From positions 1 to 35,663 of the forward strand of contig JACRAE010000002.1 in the NCBI GenBank assembly GCA_016213525.1: DNA of 35,663 bases, in the 5' to 3' direction. Numbering within the stretch: the first letter of the stretch is position 1; each line of letters starts with the position of its first letter. This DNA is from Candidatus Aenigmatarchaeota archaeon. Its GTDB lineage: Archaea; Aenigmatarchaeota; Aenigmatarchaeia; CG10238-14; SCSR01. Position numbers and translations under genes: made by a program. Shown here one piece after another: positions 20,209 through 28,057 of the stretch. A model generated the notes under the pieces. It ran no database searches, had not been told where the DNA came from, and saw nothing but the letters and a program-made list of their open reading frames with translations.

Positions 20209-21585
20209 ATGGAGAAGAAGATAGACCTCTCGAAGTCGCTGAAGCTGTTCCACAAGGAGGAGAAGCTCATGCCGGGGGGTGTGAGCTCCAACGCCAGGAT
20301 ATGGCATGCCAAGTTCTGCCCGAGAAATCTGCCCTGCACCGTTTTCATCAAGAAGGCCAACGGGTCCTACATCTGGGACGTCGACGGCAACAAGTACATA
20401 GACTACAGGCTCGGATTCGGGCCCGTGATACTAGGCCACAGCTACCCGGAGGTCGTCCAGAGGCTCCATCACCACGAGAAGGAGGGGTCCATTTTTGCGT
20501 TCGACAACGAGATGGAGCTGTCGGTCTCGGAGAAGTTCATCAAGGCCGTGCCGTGCGCCGAGATGGTCAGGTATTCGGTGACGGGCACCGAAGCGACGAT
20601 GCACTCCCTCAGGCTCGCCAGGGCCTACACCGGGAAGGAGAAGGTCATGAAGTTCGAGGGGCACTACCACGGCTCGCACGACTACCTCCTCTGGTCGACG
20701 GCGCACATGGCGATGTCCGGGCCGGAGACGCCGCACGAGATGTCGCTCGGGATACCGAAGGCGATAAGGGACCTGATTGTAGTCGCTGAGTTCAACAACT
20801 TCGAGGACACGGAGGCGAGGATAAAGAAGCACGCGAAGGACCTGGCGGCCGTGATAGTCGAGCCGATGATGGGCAACGGCGGCGGCATAACGCCGGCTAA
20901 GGGCTTCCTCAAGTTCCTGAGGGAGACGTGCGACAAATACGGTGTCGTCCTGATTTTCGACGAGGTGAAGACCGGCTTCCGCCTGGCGTACGGCGGGGCG
21001 CAGGAAGTCTACAAGGTGAAGCCGCACCTCGCGACGTACGCGAAGTCGATAAGCAACGGGTACCCGCTCTCCGCCATAACAGGTCAAGAGGAGATAATGA
21101 GGCTTTTCGGGCGCGGGGCTAAGATGGTCACGCACGGCGGGACCTACGCGAGCAACCCGATAAGCATGATGGCCGCGGACGCCACCCTCGATGTTTTGAG
21201 GAGGCCGGCCACGTTCAAGCACCTCAACCACTTCGGAAAGGCCATGATAAAGGGGATGGACAGGGCATTCGCCGAGAACCGGCTGGACTACCCGATAATC
21301 GGGGAGCCGACGATGTTCAACTTCGGCTGCGCGCCGCTCGGCAGGGAGCCCAGGTACAGGGAGTTCAGGAAGACGTGCGACATGGGGATGTTCGCCAACA
21401 TACAGTACGAGCTGATGAAGGAGGGCGTCATGATAGACGAGGACGTCGAGGAGTGCATATACACCTGCCTGTCCCACGGAAAGGAAGAGCTGAGGAAGAC
21501 TCTGGACGCGTTCCACGCCGCGGTGCCGCGCGCGAAGAAGATGAGGACGAAGTTCAAGCCCTCCGCCAACACGTCGTCCGCCTAG
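20209..21585 (+). CDS. Class III pyridoxal-phosphate aminotransferase (glutamate-1-semialdehyde aminomutase-like)
   Basis: 458 residues. Fold type I PLP enzyme: MPGGVSSNARIW (N-terminal GSAM-like motif), DVDGNKYIDYRLGFGPVILGH, VTGTEATMHSLRLARAYTG, AAVIVEPMMGNGG, LIFDEVKTGFRLAYGG, and the PLP lysine K279 in TYAKSISNGYP. The similarity is closest to the GSAM/class III group. No other heme-pathway gene is in view, so the substrate is open: an omega-amino acid or amino-aldehyde transaminase is possible. It is convergent with a succinate-semialdehyde dehydrogenase-type gene, which would use such an aldehyde. Confidence 0.88.
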   Translation: MEKKIDLSKSLKLFHKEEKLMPGGVSSNARIWHAKFCPRNLPCTVFIKKANGSYIWDVDGNKYIDYRLGFGPVILGHSYPEVVQRLHHHEKEGSIFAFDNEMELSVSEKFIKAVPCAEMVRYSVTGTEATMHSLRLARAYTGKEKVMKFEGHYHGSHDYLLWSTAHMAMSGPETPHEMSLGIPKAIRDLIVVAEFNNFEDTEARIKKHAKDLAAVIVEPMMGNGGGITPAKGFLKFLRETCDKYGVVLIFDEVKTGFRLAYGGAQEVYKVKPHLATYAKSISNGYPLSAITGQEEIMRLFGRGAKMVTHGGTYASNPISMMAADATLDVLRRPATFKHLNHFGKAMIKGMDRAFAENRLDYPIIGEPTMFNFGCAPLGREPRYREFRKTCDMGMFANIQYELMKEGVMIDEDVEECIYTCLSHGKEELRKTLDAFHAAVPRAKKMRTKFKPSANTSSA

Positions 21586-21591
21586 AATAAT

Positions 21592-22953
21592 CTACATTAT
21601 CTTTACCGACTTGACGTTCACGAACTCCTTCAGGCCGTAGTGCGACAGCTCCCTCCCGACGCCGGACTTCTTCACGCCTCCGAAAGGCATCCTCGGGTCC
21701 GAATGCACGGTGCCGTTGACGCACACCACGCCGGCCTCCAGCCTCCTGGCAACCCTCTCCCCCCTCTCAAGGTCCCTCGTCCAGACGCTCGCCCCGAGTC
21801 CGAGCTCGGAGTCGTTCGCAATCCTTATGGCGTCCTCCTCGTCCCGCGCCACCATGATGGGCGCTACAGGCCCGAACGTCTCCTCCGATGCGACCCTCAT
21901 CTTTCCGGTCACCTTCCCCATGACGGTCGGCTGGTAGAAGTATCCCTTCCCTATCGTGTTCCTGCCGCCGAGCAGGATTTCTGCGCCCGCCTTCACCGAG
22001 TCGTCTATCTGCTCGCCGAGCTTCCTCCTTGCCGCCTCTCTTACGAGCGGCCCGACGTCCGTCTTCATGCTGGTCGGATCCCCAATTTTCAGGCCGGCTG
22101 TCTCCTCGACGAGCATGTCGGTGAACTCCTGGGCCACCCCCTCGACGACGATGAACCTCTTCGCGGCTATGCAGCTCTGCCCGCTGTTCACTATCCTGCC
22201 CCTCACGGCCCCCCTGCACGCCTCCTCTATGTCCGCGTCCTCCAGAATTATCAGCGGATCGTCGCCTCCCAGCTCGAGCACGAACTTCTTCATGCCGTCG
22301 ACCGCCAGCTTCGCCACTATCTTCCCGGTTCCGAGGCTGCCAGTCACAGAGACGGCGTTCACGTCCGACTTTATCAGAGCCTCCCCGACCGGCGCCGAAC
22401 CGATGACAGTCTGGAACACGTCCTTCGGGAACCCTGACTCCTCCATGGCATCGCATATCTCGAGCGCCGACCCCGGGCATATGCTGGAGTGCTTCAGGAC
22501 TATTGTGTTGCCCGCCGTCATCGCCGGCACCGCGAACCTCATCACCTGCCAGAACGGGAAGTTCCACGGCATTATGCACGCGACCACGCCGAGCGGCTCG
22601 AACGCCACGTAGCTCCTCCTGGCCTCCGTCTCCACGGTCTCGTCCTCCAAAAATTTCTCGGCGTTCTCGGCGTAGTAGTCGCACAGCAGGGAGCACTTCT
22701 CAACTTCGGACAGCGACTCCTTGATCGGCTTGCCCATCTCCTTCGTTATCAGGCCGGCGTACTTCTCCCTGTTCTTCGACAGGATTTTCGATAGCCTGGT
22801 CAGGAGCGCCGTCCTCTCGGATATGCCGTTCGCCCTCCATCCGGCGAACGCGGTTCTGGACTTTTCGACCGCGTATTTTATCTCGGACTCCTTCGCGGCC
22901 TCGTAGTTCCCTATGACCTCCTCCGTCGCCGGGTTTATGGTCTGTATGTTCAT
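21592..22953 (-). CDS. Aldehyde dehydrogenase, succinate-semialdehyde dehydrogenase type
   Basis: 453 residues, typical of the GabD/SSADH branch lacking the long N-terminus. Core motifs are VACIMPWNFPFWQV, the general base Glu in VLELGGDDP, the catalytic Cys in NSGQSCIAAKR, and late ETFGPVAPIM and MPFGGVKKSGVGREL. It oxidises an aldehyde to the acid with NAD(P)+; the SSADH name is by overall resemblance. Its ATG overlaps the stop of the upstream aspartase gene by 4 nt (ATGA), so the two are translationally coupled and probably form one operon. Confidence 0.9.
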   Translation of the reverse strand: MNIQTINPATEEVIGNYEAAKESEIKYAVEKSRTAFAGWRANGISERTALLTRLSKILSKNREKYAGLITKEMGKPIKESLSEVEKCSLLCDYYAENAEKFLEDETVETEARRSYVAFEPLGVVACIMPWNFPFWQVMRFAVPAMTAGNTIVLKHSSICPGSALEICDAMEESGFPKDVFQTVIGSAPVGEALIKSDVNAVSVTGSLGTGKIVAKLAVDGMKKFVLELGGDDPLIILEDADIEEACRGAVRGRIVNSGQSCIAAKRFIVVEGVAQEFTDMLVEETAGLKIGDPTSMKTDVGPLVREAARRKLGEQIDDSVKAGAEILLGGRNTIGKGYFYQPTVMGKVTGKMRVASEETFGPVAPIMVARDEEDAIRIANDSELGLGASVWTRDLERGERVARRLEAGVVCVNGTVHSDPRMPFGGVKKSGVGRELSHYGLKEFVNVKSVKIM

Positions 22954-24242
22954 TTCCTCTTCCCCGCGGACTTCCTGACGATCCTCGCCACCTCGTCGTA
23001 GCCCAGACTCGGCGCCATCGCCGTGGCCGTAATCGGGTTCCTTTTCAGGTTCTTCTCCATTGCGGCCTTGTTCGGCCTCACGCCGGCCAGCAGCCTCCTG
23101 GTGAACGCGTCGACCGCGTTGTTCAAAATCTCAATCGAGTACAGGAGGTTGTACGCGACCACGGGCATCATCACGTTGAGCTCCTGCCTGCCCGACTGGA
23201 CGGCCAGGGTGACGGTTATGTCGCTCCCTATCACCTGGAACGCCACCATCTTCAGCATCTCCGCCATCGACGGGTTGATCTTGCCGGGCATTATCGACGA
23301 CCCGGGCTGGACCGCGGGTATCGAGAGCTCGCCGACGTCGGAGGACGAGAAGTACGAGACGTCGTCCGCAATCTTGATCAGGCTCGCTGAAAGCGTCTTC
23401 ATGGCGTCCAGGACCTGCAGCTCCGCCTCCGTGTTCTGGGTCATGGAGAACATGTTCCTGGCGACCGTAAAATTCTCGCCCGTTATCCTGTTCACCTCCT
23501 TCACGACCTCCTTCGAGAACCCCCTCGGAGCGTTCAGACCCGTCCCGACGGCCGTGCCGCCGAGGTTCAGCGACCTGAGCGACTCCGCCGCCTTCTGCAC
23601 GAACTTCCTCCTCTGCGATATGGTGGCAGCGTAGCCGGAGAACTCCTGGCCGAGCGTGATAGGGACGGCGAACATGCCGTGAGTGCGGCCGCTCTTCTTC
23701 ATCCCTCTGAACTCCTTTCCCTTCTTCGCCAGCTCCCTCTCCATCCTCTCCAGCGTCGGCAGCAGCTTCGTCCTGACCTCTATGTATGCCGCGATGTGCG
23801 TGACGGAGTGGAACGTATCGTTCGTGGACTGCGACATGTTGACGTGGTCGTTGGGGTGCACGACCCTGTAGTCGCCCCTCTTCCCGCCCAAAATCTCTAT
23901 CGACTTGTTGGCTATCACCTCGTTGAGGTTCATGTTCGTCGACGTTCCGGCCCCGGCCTGGTACACGTCCAGGACGAACTGGTCCGACAGCTTCCCGAAC
24001 ACTATGTCGTCGCAAGCCCTCACTATCGCGTGGCCCTTCTTCTTGTCCAGCGAGCCGAGCCTCATGTTGGCCCTCGCCGACGCGAGCTTCACTATCGCGT
24101 AGTCGCGTATGAAGTCCTGCGGGAACCTCAGGCCGCTGATCTTGAAGTTCCTTATCGCCCTCGCGGTCTGCGCGCCGTAGTAGGAATCCGACGGGACGAG
24201 TATCTCCCCGAGGTAGTCCCTCTCCTTCCTCGACTTCGCCAT
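22950..24242 (-). CDS. aspA: Aspartate ammonia-lyase (aspartase), aspartase/fumarase superfamily
   Basis: 430 residues. The superfamily signature GSSIMPGKINP is present. I favour aspartase over fumarase because of QAGAGTSTNMNLNEVIANKS, HPNDHVNMSQSTND, GRTHGMFAVPITLGQEF, and VAFQVIGSDIT plus ELNVMMP, all close to the aspartase versions of these blocks. Reaction: L-aspartate to fumarate plus ammonia, reversible. The C-terminus is about 30-40 residues shorter than typical aspartases, ending soon after TAMAPSLGYDEVARIVRKS. It precedes the aldehyde dehydrogenase in the same operon and follows the FrdA-like gene. Confidence 0.87.
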   Translation of the reverse strand: MAKSRKERDYLGEILVPSDSYYGAQTARAIRNFKISGLRFPQDFIRDYAIVKLASARANMRLGSLDKKKGHAIVRACDDIVFGKLSDQFVLDVYQAGAGTSTNMNLNEVIANKSIEILGGKRGDYRVVHPNDHVNMSQSTNDTFHSVTHIAAYIEVRTKLLPTLERMERELAKKGKEFRGMKKSGRTHGMFAVPITLGQEFSGYAATISQRRKFVQKAAESLRSLNLGGTAVGTGLNAPRGFSKEVVKEVNRITGENFTVARNMFSMTQNTEAELQVLDAMKTLSASLIKIADDVSYFSSSDVGELSIPAVQPGSSIMPGKINPSMAEMLKMVAFQVIGSDITVTLAVQSGRQELNVMMPVVAYNLLYSIEILNNAVDAFTRRLLAGVRPNKAAMEKNLKRNPITATAMAPSLGYDEVARIVRKSAGKRK

Positions 24243-24262
24243 AATTACTATTCCCGCCCCGG

Positions 24263-24270
24263 ATAATTAA
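24263..24270 (-). promoter_or_regulatory. TATA-like box for the aspartase operon
   Basis: Minus-strand TTAATTAT is centred about 25 nt before the ATG at 24242. It lies in the short gap (24243-24274) after the FrdA-like gene. Confidence 0.45.
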
Positions 24271-24274
24271 CTTC

Positions 24275-25990
24275 TCATTCCAGCAGGTGGTTCTTCGGCT
24301 TCGGCCTGCCGACCAGCTTTTTCATGGCCGGGCTCAGTGGAGCCAGCTTCCTCTTCGACACGGATATCCCGCCCGCCGACTTTCTGCAGCAAACGTTCAG
24401 AAGCCATCTCTCGTCCTCCTTCGGGAAGTCCGACCTGGTGTGAGCCCCTCTACTCTCCTTCCTCTCCAGAGCGCTCCTCGCTATGCACTCCGCCGCGTCG
24501 AGTATTGACATCACCTGGAAAGTCGCCTCCATGCCTTCGCCTATCCTCGGCTTAGTGGCCTTCCTTTCGCACTCGGCCCTGATTTTTTTCAGCCCCGCCA
24601 GCGCCTTCCTCAGGCCGTCTCCGTCCCTGACTATGCCTATGCTCTTCCAGCTGAGCTCCTGTATCCTCGCCCTCGCCTTCATCGCGCCATTCATGACCGG
24701 CGGCAGCTCCCTTCCGACGTCGTCGATGTCGACGCGCGCGTTCTTCCTCGACTCGGCCAGTCTGGCCGCTTCCTTTCCGACTATTTTTCCGAACACGACG
24801 GTCTCGAGCAGGCTGTTCCCTCCGAGCCTGTTGCCTCCGTGCAGCTGACCGGTAACTTCGCCGACCGCGAGCAGCCCCGGTATCCCGGTCCTTCCGAGCC
24901 GGTCGACCCTGACCCCTCCCATCGAGTAGTGCGCCGTCGGGGAGACCTCCATGGGGCTCCTCGATATGTCTATGCCGACCATCTCCTTGAACTGCTTGTA
25001 CATCCTCGGCAGCCTGCTCAGTATTTTCTCCTTCGGCAGGTGCGATATGTCGAGCAGAACGCCCCCGTGCCTCGTCCCTCTGCCGTGCAGTATCTCGCTG
25101 TAGTTCGCCCTCGCCACCTCGTCCCTCGGACCGAGCTCCATCCTCTCCGGGTCGTAGTTCTTCATGAACCTTTCGTGCCTGGCGTTGTACAGGATCCCTC
25201 CCTCGCCCCTCACGGCCTCCGTGACCAGGACGCCGACCGCCTTCTTCGGCCATACCATGCCGGTCGGGTGGAACTGCACCATCTCCATGTCTATGAGCTC
25301 CGCGCCCGCGTCCAGGGCCAGCTTCACCCCCTCGCCGTAGTTCTCGTCCAGCCTTGAGCTGCTCACGGAGTACACGCGCGAGTAACCGCCGCCGGCTAGG
25401 ACTATGCACCCGCACCCCACGACCACGGCCTCCTTCCTCGAGAAGTCCACGCCCAGCGCCCCTACCGCCTCCTTCCCTCTCTTCAGTATCTTCGTCACGT
25501 AGACGCCGTCGATAAATTTTATCTTCCTCTTCACGGCCTGCTCCGTCAGTACGCGCGTCATTTCCCTCCCGGTGTAGTCGCCGTAGAAGCACGCCCGCCT
25601 GTACGTGGCCGCGCCGAAGAACCTCTGCGTGATGCGCCCGTCCTTCTCCCTGTGGAACCTGGCCCCCCACTTTACGAGTTCCTTCACGGCCCTCGGCCCG
25701 TCCCTGCAGAGGATCTCCACCTTTCCGGAGTCGTTGATCATCCTCCCGTCCCTTATCGTGTCCGCGGCGTGCAGCTGCCAGCTGTCCTTCGGGTCCATCG
25801 TCCCCAGAGCCGCGTTTATCCCTCCCGTTGCAAGGACGGTGTGCGGGTCCCCCTTCTTGCTCTTGCTCAGGATCAGGACGTCCGCCCCGAGGTCGTGCGC
25901 CTCTATCGCCGCCCTCAGGCCGGCGGAGCCGCAACCTATCACGAGCACGTCGCAGGAAACCCGCCTGGTCTTCACAATTAGACTTATCAT
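24275..25990 (-). CDS. Fumarate reductase/succinate dehydrogenase flavoprotein-like protein
   Basis: 571 residues from the ATG at 25990; a GTG two codons upstream is possible. The FAD-binding site begins DVLVIGCGSAGLRAAIEA. A His in DPHTVLATGGINAALG is at the position of the covalent FAD attachment in SdhA/FrdA. Further motifs are FHPTGMVW, EAVRGEGGILYNA, PRDEVARANYSEI, TAHYSMGGVRVD and GGNRLGGNSLLETVVFG, with a C-terminal domain ending SRGAHTRSDFPKEDERW. It interconverts succinate and fumarate. No FrdB iron-sulfur or membrane subunit gene lies next to it, so its electron partner is unknown. The next gene is aspartase, making fumarate. Confidence 0.9.
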   Translation of the reverse strand: MISLIVKTRRVSCDVLVIGCGSAGLRAAIEAHDLGADVLILSKSKKGDPHTVLATGGINAALGTMDPKDSWQLHAADTIRDGRMINDSGKVEILCRDGPRAVKELVKWGARFHREKDGRITQRFFGAATYRRACFYGDYTGREMTRVLTEQAVKRKIKFIDGVYVTKILKRGKEAVGALGVDFSRKEAVVVGCGCIVLAGGGYSRVYSVSSSRLDENYGEGVKLALDAGAELIDMEMVQFHPTGMVWPKKAVGVLVTEAVRGEGGILYNARHERFMKNYDPERMELGPRDEVARANYSEILHGRGTRHGGVLLDISHLPKEKILSRLPRMYKQFKEMVGIDISRSPMEVSPTAHYSMGGVRVDRLGRTGIPGLLAVGEVTGQLHGGNRLGGNSLLETVVFGKIVGKEAARLAESRKNARVDIDDVGRELPPVMNGAMKARARIQELSWKSIGIVRDGDGLRKALAGLKKIRAECERKATKPRIGEGMEATFQVMSILDAAECIARSALERKESRGAHTRSDFPKEDERWLLNVCCRKSAGGISVSKRKLAPLSPAMKKLVGRPKPKNHLLE

Positions 25991-26010
25991 GGCCACAAAA
26001 TAAGCGTTGG

Positions 26011-26268
26011 TCAGAGGTAGACTTTCTTCCTGTGCTCGAATTTGACCAGCAATATCGTGTTATCGTCGAACGAGTAGAGAATCCTGTATGGCTTCACGTA
26101 GACCGTCCTGTAGCCGGCCAGGCCGTGCATCAACGGCTTTCCGAAATCTGGATTGGTGACTATCTTCCGTATCTGTTTCTTTAGTTTCTCTAACAACGGA
26201 GTGCCAGAAATTTTATTTATCTGAGTTTGGAAGTCTTGTGTGGAAATGACTTCCCTTTCTTTCCCCAT
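26011..26268 (-). CDS. RelE/ParE-family toxin
   Basis: 85 residues. The pattern FQTQINKISGTPLLEKLKKQIRKI, then NPDFGKPLMHGLAGYRTVYVKPYRILYSF and a final strand ILLVKFEHRKKVYL, is that of the RelE/ParE toxin fold. RelE toxins cut mRNA in the ribosome; ParE relatives poison gyrase, and which applies cannot be told. It overlaps the antitoxin gene by 52 nt (26217-26268), in a different frame. The stop lies 20 nt before the ATG of the FrdA-like gene on the same strand. Confidence 0.87.
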   Translation of the reverse strand: MGKEREVISTQDFQTQINKISGTPLLEKLKKQIRKIVTNPDFGKPLMHGLAGYRTVYVKPYRILYSFDDNTILLVKFEHRKKVYL

Positions 26269-26543
26269 TTCGCCAGCTCCCTGAGGAACTCTTTTTTACC
26301 GAGTGCTTTCAGCTTTCCAGACGCGGCGTCTCCCATGGCCTTCTCAATTGCTTCTATGTCGTCTTTTTCTGACCGAGTCAGTTTAATGTCTATCTTCTTC
26401 AGGACTATGCTGTCCCTGCCGGACATGACCGCCAGCATCTCGCCCTCTTTGATATTCATGGAGTCTCTCAGCCTCCTAGGTATCACGATCTGTCCCTTCG
26501 AGCTCATCCGGGTTATGTCTGGGATTTCCTGCACCTTCTTCAT
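26217..26543 (-). CDS. AbrB/MazE-type antitoxin
   Basis: 108 residues. The N-terminal swapped-hairpin DNA-binding domain is RMSSKGQIVIPRRLRDSMNIKEGEMLAVM, a SpoVT/AbrB core. A helical C-terminal half (EKDDIEAIEKAMGDAASGKLKALGKKEFLRELAKWG) probably binds the toxin. The gene begins at the edge of a perfect palindrome (26545-26565), as expected for autoregulation. Its C-terminal 17 codons overlap the toxin gene. AbrB-type antitoxin with a RelE-type toxin is a less common pairing than RelB-RelE but occurs in archaea. A/T content is higher than in neighbours. Confidence 0.88.
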   Translation of the reverse strand: MKKVQEIPDITRMSSKGQIVIPRRLRDSMNIKEGEMLAVMSGRDSIVLKKIDIKLTRSEKDDIEAIEKAMGDAASGKLKALGKKEFLRELAKWGKKGKSFPHKTSKLR

Positions 26544-26544
26544 G

Positions 26545-26565
26545 AAAGTAAGATATTCTTACTTT
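26545..26565. promoter_or_regulatory. Palindromic operator of the toxin-antitoxin module
   Basis: Perfect inverted repeat: arm AAAGTAAGA (26545-26553), spacer TAT, arm TCTTACTTT (26557-26565). It lies between the TATA box (26568-26573) and the antitoxin ATG (26543). A bound repressor would cover the transcription start, as expected for AbrB-type antitoxin autoregulation. Confidence 0.7.
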
Positions 26566-26567
26566 TA

Positions 26568-26573
26568 TTTAAA
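26568..26573 (-). promoter_or_regulatory. TATA box of the toxin-antitoxin operon
   Basis: TTTAAA is centred 27 nt from the antitoxin ATG at 26543, beside the palindromic operator. Confidence 0.6.
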
Positions 26574-26653
26574 CTTTCTTGGGCCAAGTTCCTCAGAAAT
26601 AAGGTAGATTGCGCCGGTATATGTCGGCTTAGAACCACTTGGAGAAGTCGTAT

Positions 26654-27817
26654 TCAAAGCTGCACCTTCAGCTTGCACCCGCCGGCCGCGTCAGCCACTA
26701 CCTTGTAGACCTTCCTGTCGAACGCCGTCGGGATTATCTTGTCCGCTCTCGGGGACTTCACGTGCTCCGCGAGGGCCGCCGCGACTTTGTGCAGGAGCTT
26801 CTGGTCTATGTGCATCACCCCGCAGTCAAGGACCCCCCTCATGAATCCAGGGAACACCAGCTGGTTGTTGACCTGGTTCGGGAAGTCCGAGCGGCCGGTG
26901 GCCACTATCTTCGCGCCGAACCTCTTCGCCTCCTTCGGCATTATCTCCGGGTCCGGGTTCGATATGGCGAACACTATGGGGTCCCTCGCCATCCCCCCTA
27001 TCCACTCACCCTTCAATAGTCCGCCCTTCCCACTCACTCCGATGAATGCGTCCGCGCCGGCGAGGGCGTCTTTCAGATTGCAAATGATCCTCTTCTTGTT
27101 CGTCTTCCCGGCGAGCATCTCCTTGTAGTGGTTCATGTTCTGCCTCCTGCCGGACCACAGCGACCCGGAAGAGTCCACAATTATTATGTCCCTCGCGCCC
27201 GCCTCGACCAGGAGGTTCGTCACGCCGTAGCCCGCGGAGCCCGAGCCGGCTATCACTATCTTCGAGTCCTTGATGCTCTTGCCCACGACCTTCAGGGCGT
27301 TCAGGAGGGCCGCCAGAACCACGACCGCGGTCCCGTGCTGGTCGTCGTGGAACACCGGTATCTTCATCTCCTTCTGCAGCCTCTCGACGATGGACAGGCA
27401 CTTCGGCACCTCGATGTCCTCTATGTTTATCCCGCCGAAGTTCGGCTCGAGGGCCTTCGCGATTTTCACTATCTCGTCCGCATCCTTCGTCGCCAGGCAT
27501 ATCGGGTGAGCGTCGACGCCACCGAACTGCTTGTATAATATTGCTTTGCCCTCCATGACCGGCATCGCCGCCTCCGGCCCTATGTCTCCCAGTCCCAGCA
27601 CGCGGGTACCGTCGGAGATTATTGCTATAGAGTTCCACCTGCCGGTCAGGTTGAAGGACTCGCGCGGGTACTTCGCTATCTCCCTGCTGACGTCCGCGAC
27701 GCCCGGCGTGTAGACGAGCTTCAGTATGCCGTTGGAGGCGGAGTTGATCTTGACCTTGGTCTCGATCTTCCCCCTCAGCCTCCTGTGCAGCTTTATCGCT
27801 TCGGACTCGGGCGCCAT
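26654..27817 (-). CDS. NAD(P)-dependent malic enzyme
   Basis: 387 residues from the ATG at 27817; a TTG at 27829 in frame is possible. Motifs: LVYTPGVADVSREIAKYP (catalytic Tyr), GKAILYKQFGGVDAHPI (catalytic Lys), NIEDIEVPKC, VFHDDQHGTAVV, the Rossmann GSGSAGYG, and AISNPDPEIMPKEA with ATGRSDFPNQVNNQ. It is the short archaeal/bacterial form without an added phosphotransacetylase domain. It converts malate to pyruvate plus CO2 with reduction of NAD(P)+. It is last in an operon with a zinc-ribbon protein and a saccharopine-dehydrogenase-like protein, only 4 nt after the zinc-ribbon stop. Confidence 0.94.
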   Translation of the reverse strand: MAPESEAIKLHRRLRGKIETKVKINSASNGILKLVYTPGVADVSREIAKYPRESFNLTGRWNSIAIISDGTRVLGLGDIGPEAAMPVMEGKAILYKQFGGVDAHPICLATKDADEIVKIAKALEPNFGGINIEDIEVPKCLSIVERLQKEMKIPVFHDDQHGTAVVVLAALLNALKVVGKSIKDSKIVIAGSGSAGYGVTNLLVEAGARDIIIVDSSGSLWSGRRQNMNHYKEMLAGKTNKKRIICNLKDALAGADAFIGVSGKGGLLKGEWIGGMARDPIVFAISNPDPEIMPKEAKRFGAKIVATGRSDFPNQVNNQLVFPGFMRGVLDCGVMHIDQKLLHKVAAALAEHVKSPRADKIIPTAFDRKVYKVVADAAGGCKLKVQL

Positions 27818-27821
27818 AACT

Positions 27822-28055
27822 TCAATCAACCTCTATTATCCCCTTCTCCGTTATCAACTTTCGCTTCCCGACGCTCTTCGTCAGCTCAACTACGGGGGAG
27901 TCGCATTTCCGGCAGACAAATATAGAAGGCATGCCAATGTCGGCCCCGGCCAGCTGAGGGAACATTTCGCTCCCATATTCGGACCTGACCTCTGCGACGA
28001 ATTTTTTACATCTCGGGCAGAACCAGTCGCTCTTGTCTGATTTTTTCTCCACCAT
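27822..28055 (-). CDS. Small zinc-ribbon protein
   Basis: 77 residues from the ATG at 28055. CPRC (residues about 13-16) and CRKC (about 48-51) form a zinc ribbon. The N-terminus is charged (MVEKKSDKSDWF) and the tail (GKRKLITEKGIIEVD) ends near the stop. It sits between the saccharopine-dehydrogenase-like gene (2 nt) and the malic enzyme gene (4 nt), so it is co-transcribed with them. Family not recognised. A reading frame extending upstream of this ATG is only the shadow of the saccharopine-like gene. Confidence 0.72.
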   Translation of the reverse strand: MVEKKSDKSDWFCPRCKKFVAEVRSEYGSEMFPQLAGADIGMPSIFVCRKCDSPVVELTKSVGKRKLITEKGIIEVD

Positions 28056-28057
28056 AC

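Noticed and set aside
20431..21516. 361-codon minus-strand reading frame opposite the aminotransferase
   Set aside because: GC-rich codon bias creates long open antisense frames. The product is low in recognisable motifs, and the plus-strand enzyme motifs are unambiguous.
22950..24242. Assignment as class II fumarase
   Set aside because: The SMxS/GAGTS and QVIGSDIT/ELNVMMP blocks look more like aspartase. The call is not certain and is flagged as a finding.
24552..25934. 460-codon alternative minus-strand frame within the FrdA-like gene
   Set aside because: It is Arg/Gly-rich without domain signatures and lies in a shifted frame of a well-supported flavoprotein gene.
24275..25990. Assignment as L-aspartate oxidase (NadB)
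   Set aside because: The HTV...GGIN segment carries the SdhA-type FAD-attachment His, and GGNRLGGNSL and the SRGAHTRSDFP tail are FrdA/SdhA-like. No nadA or nadC gene is nearby.
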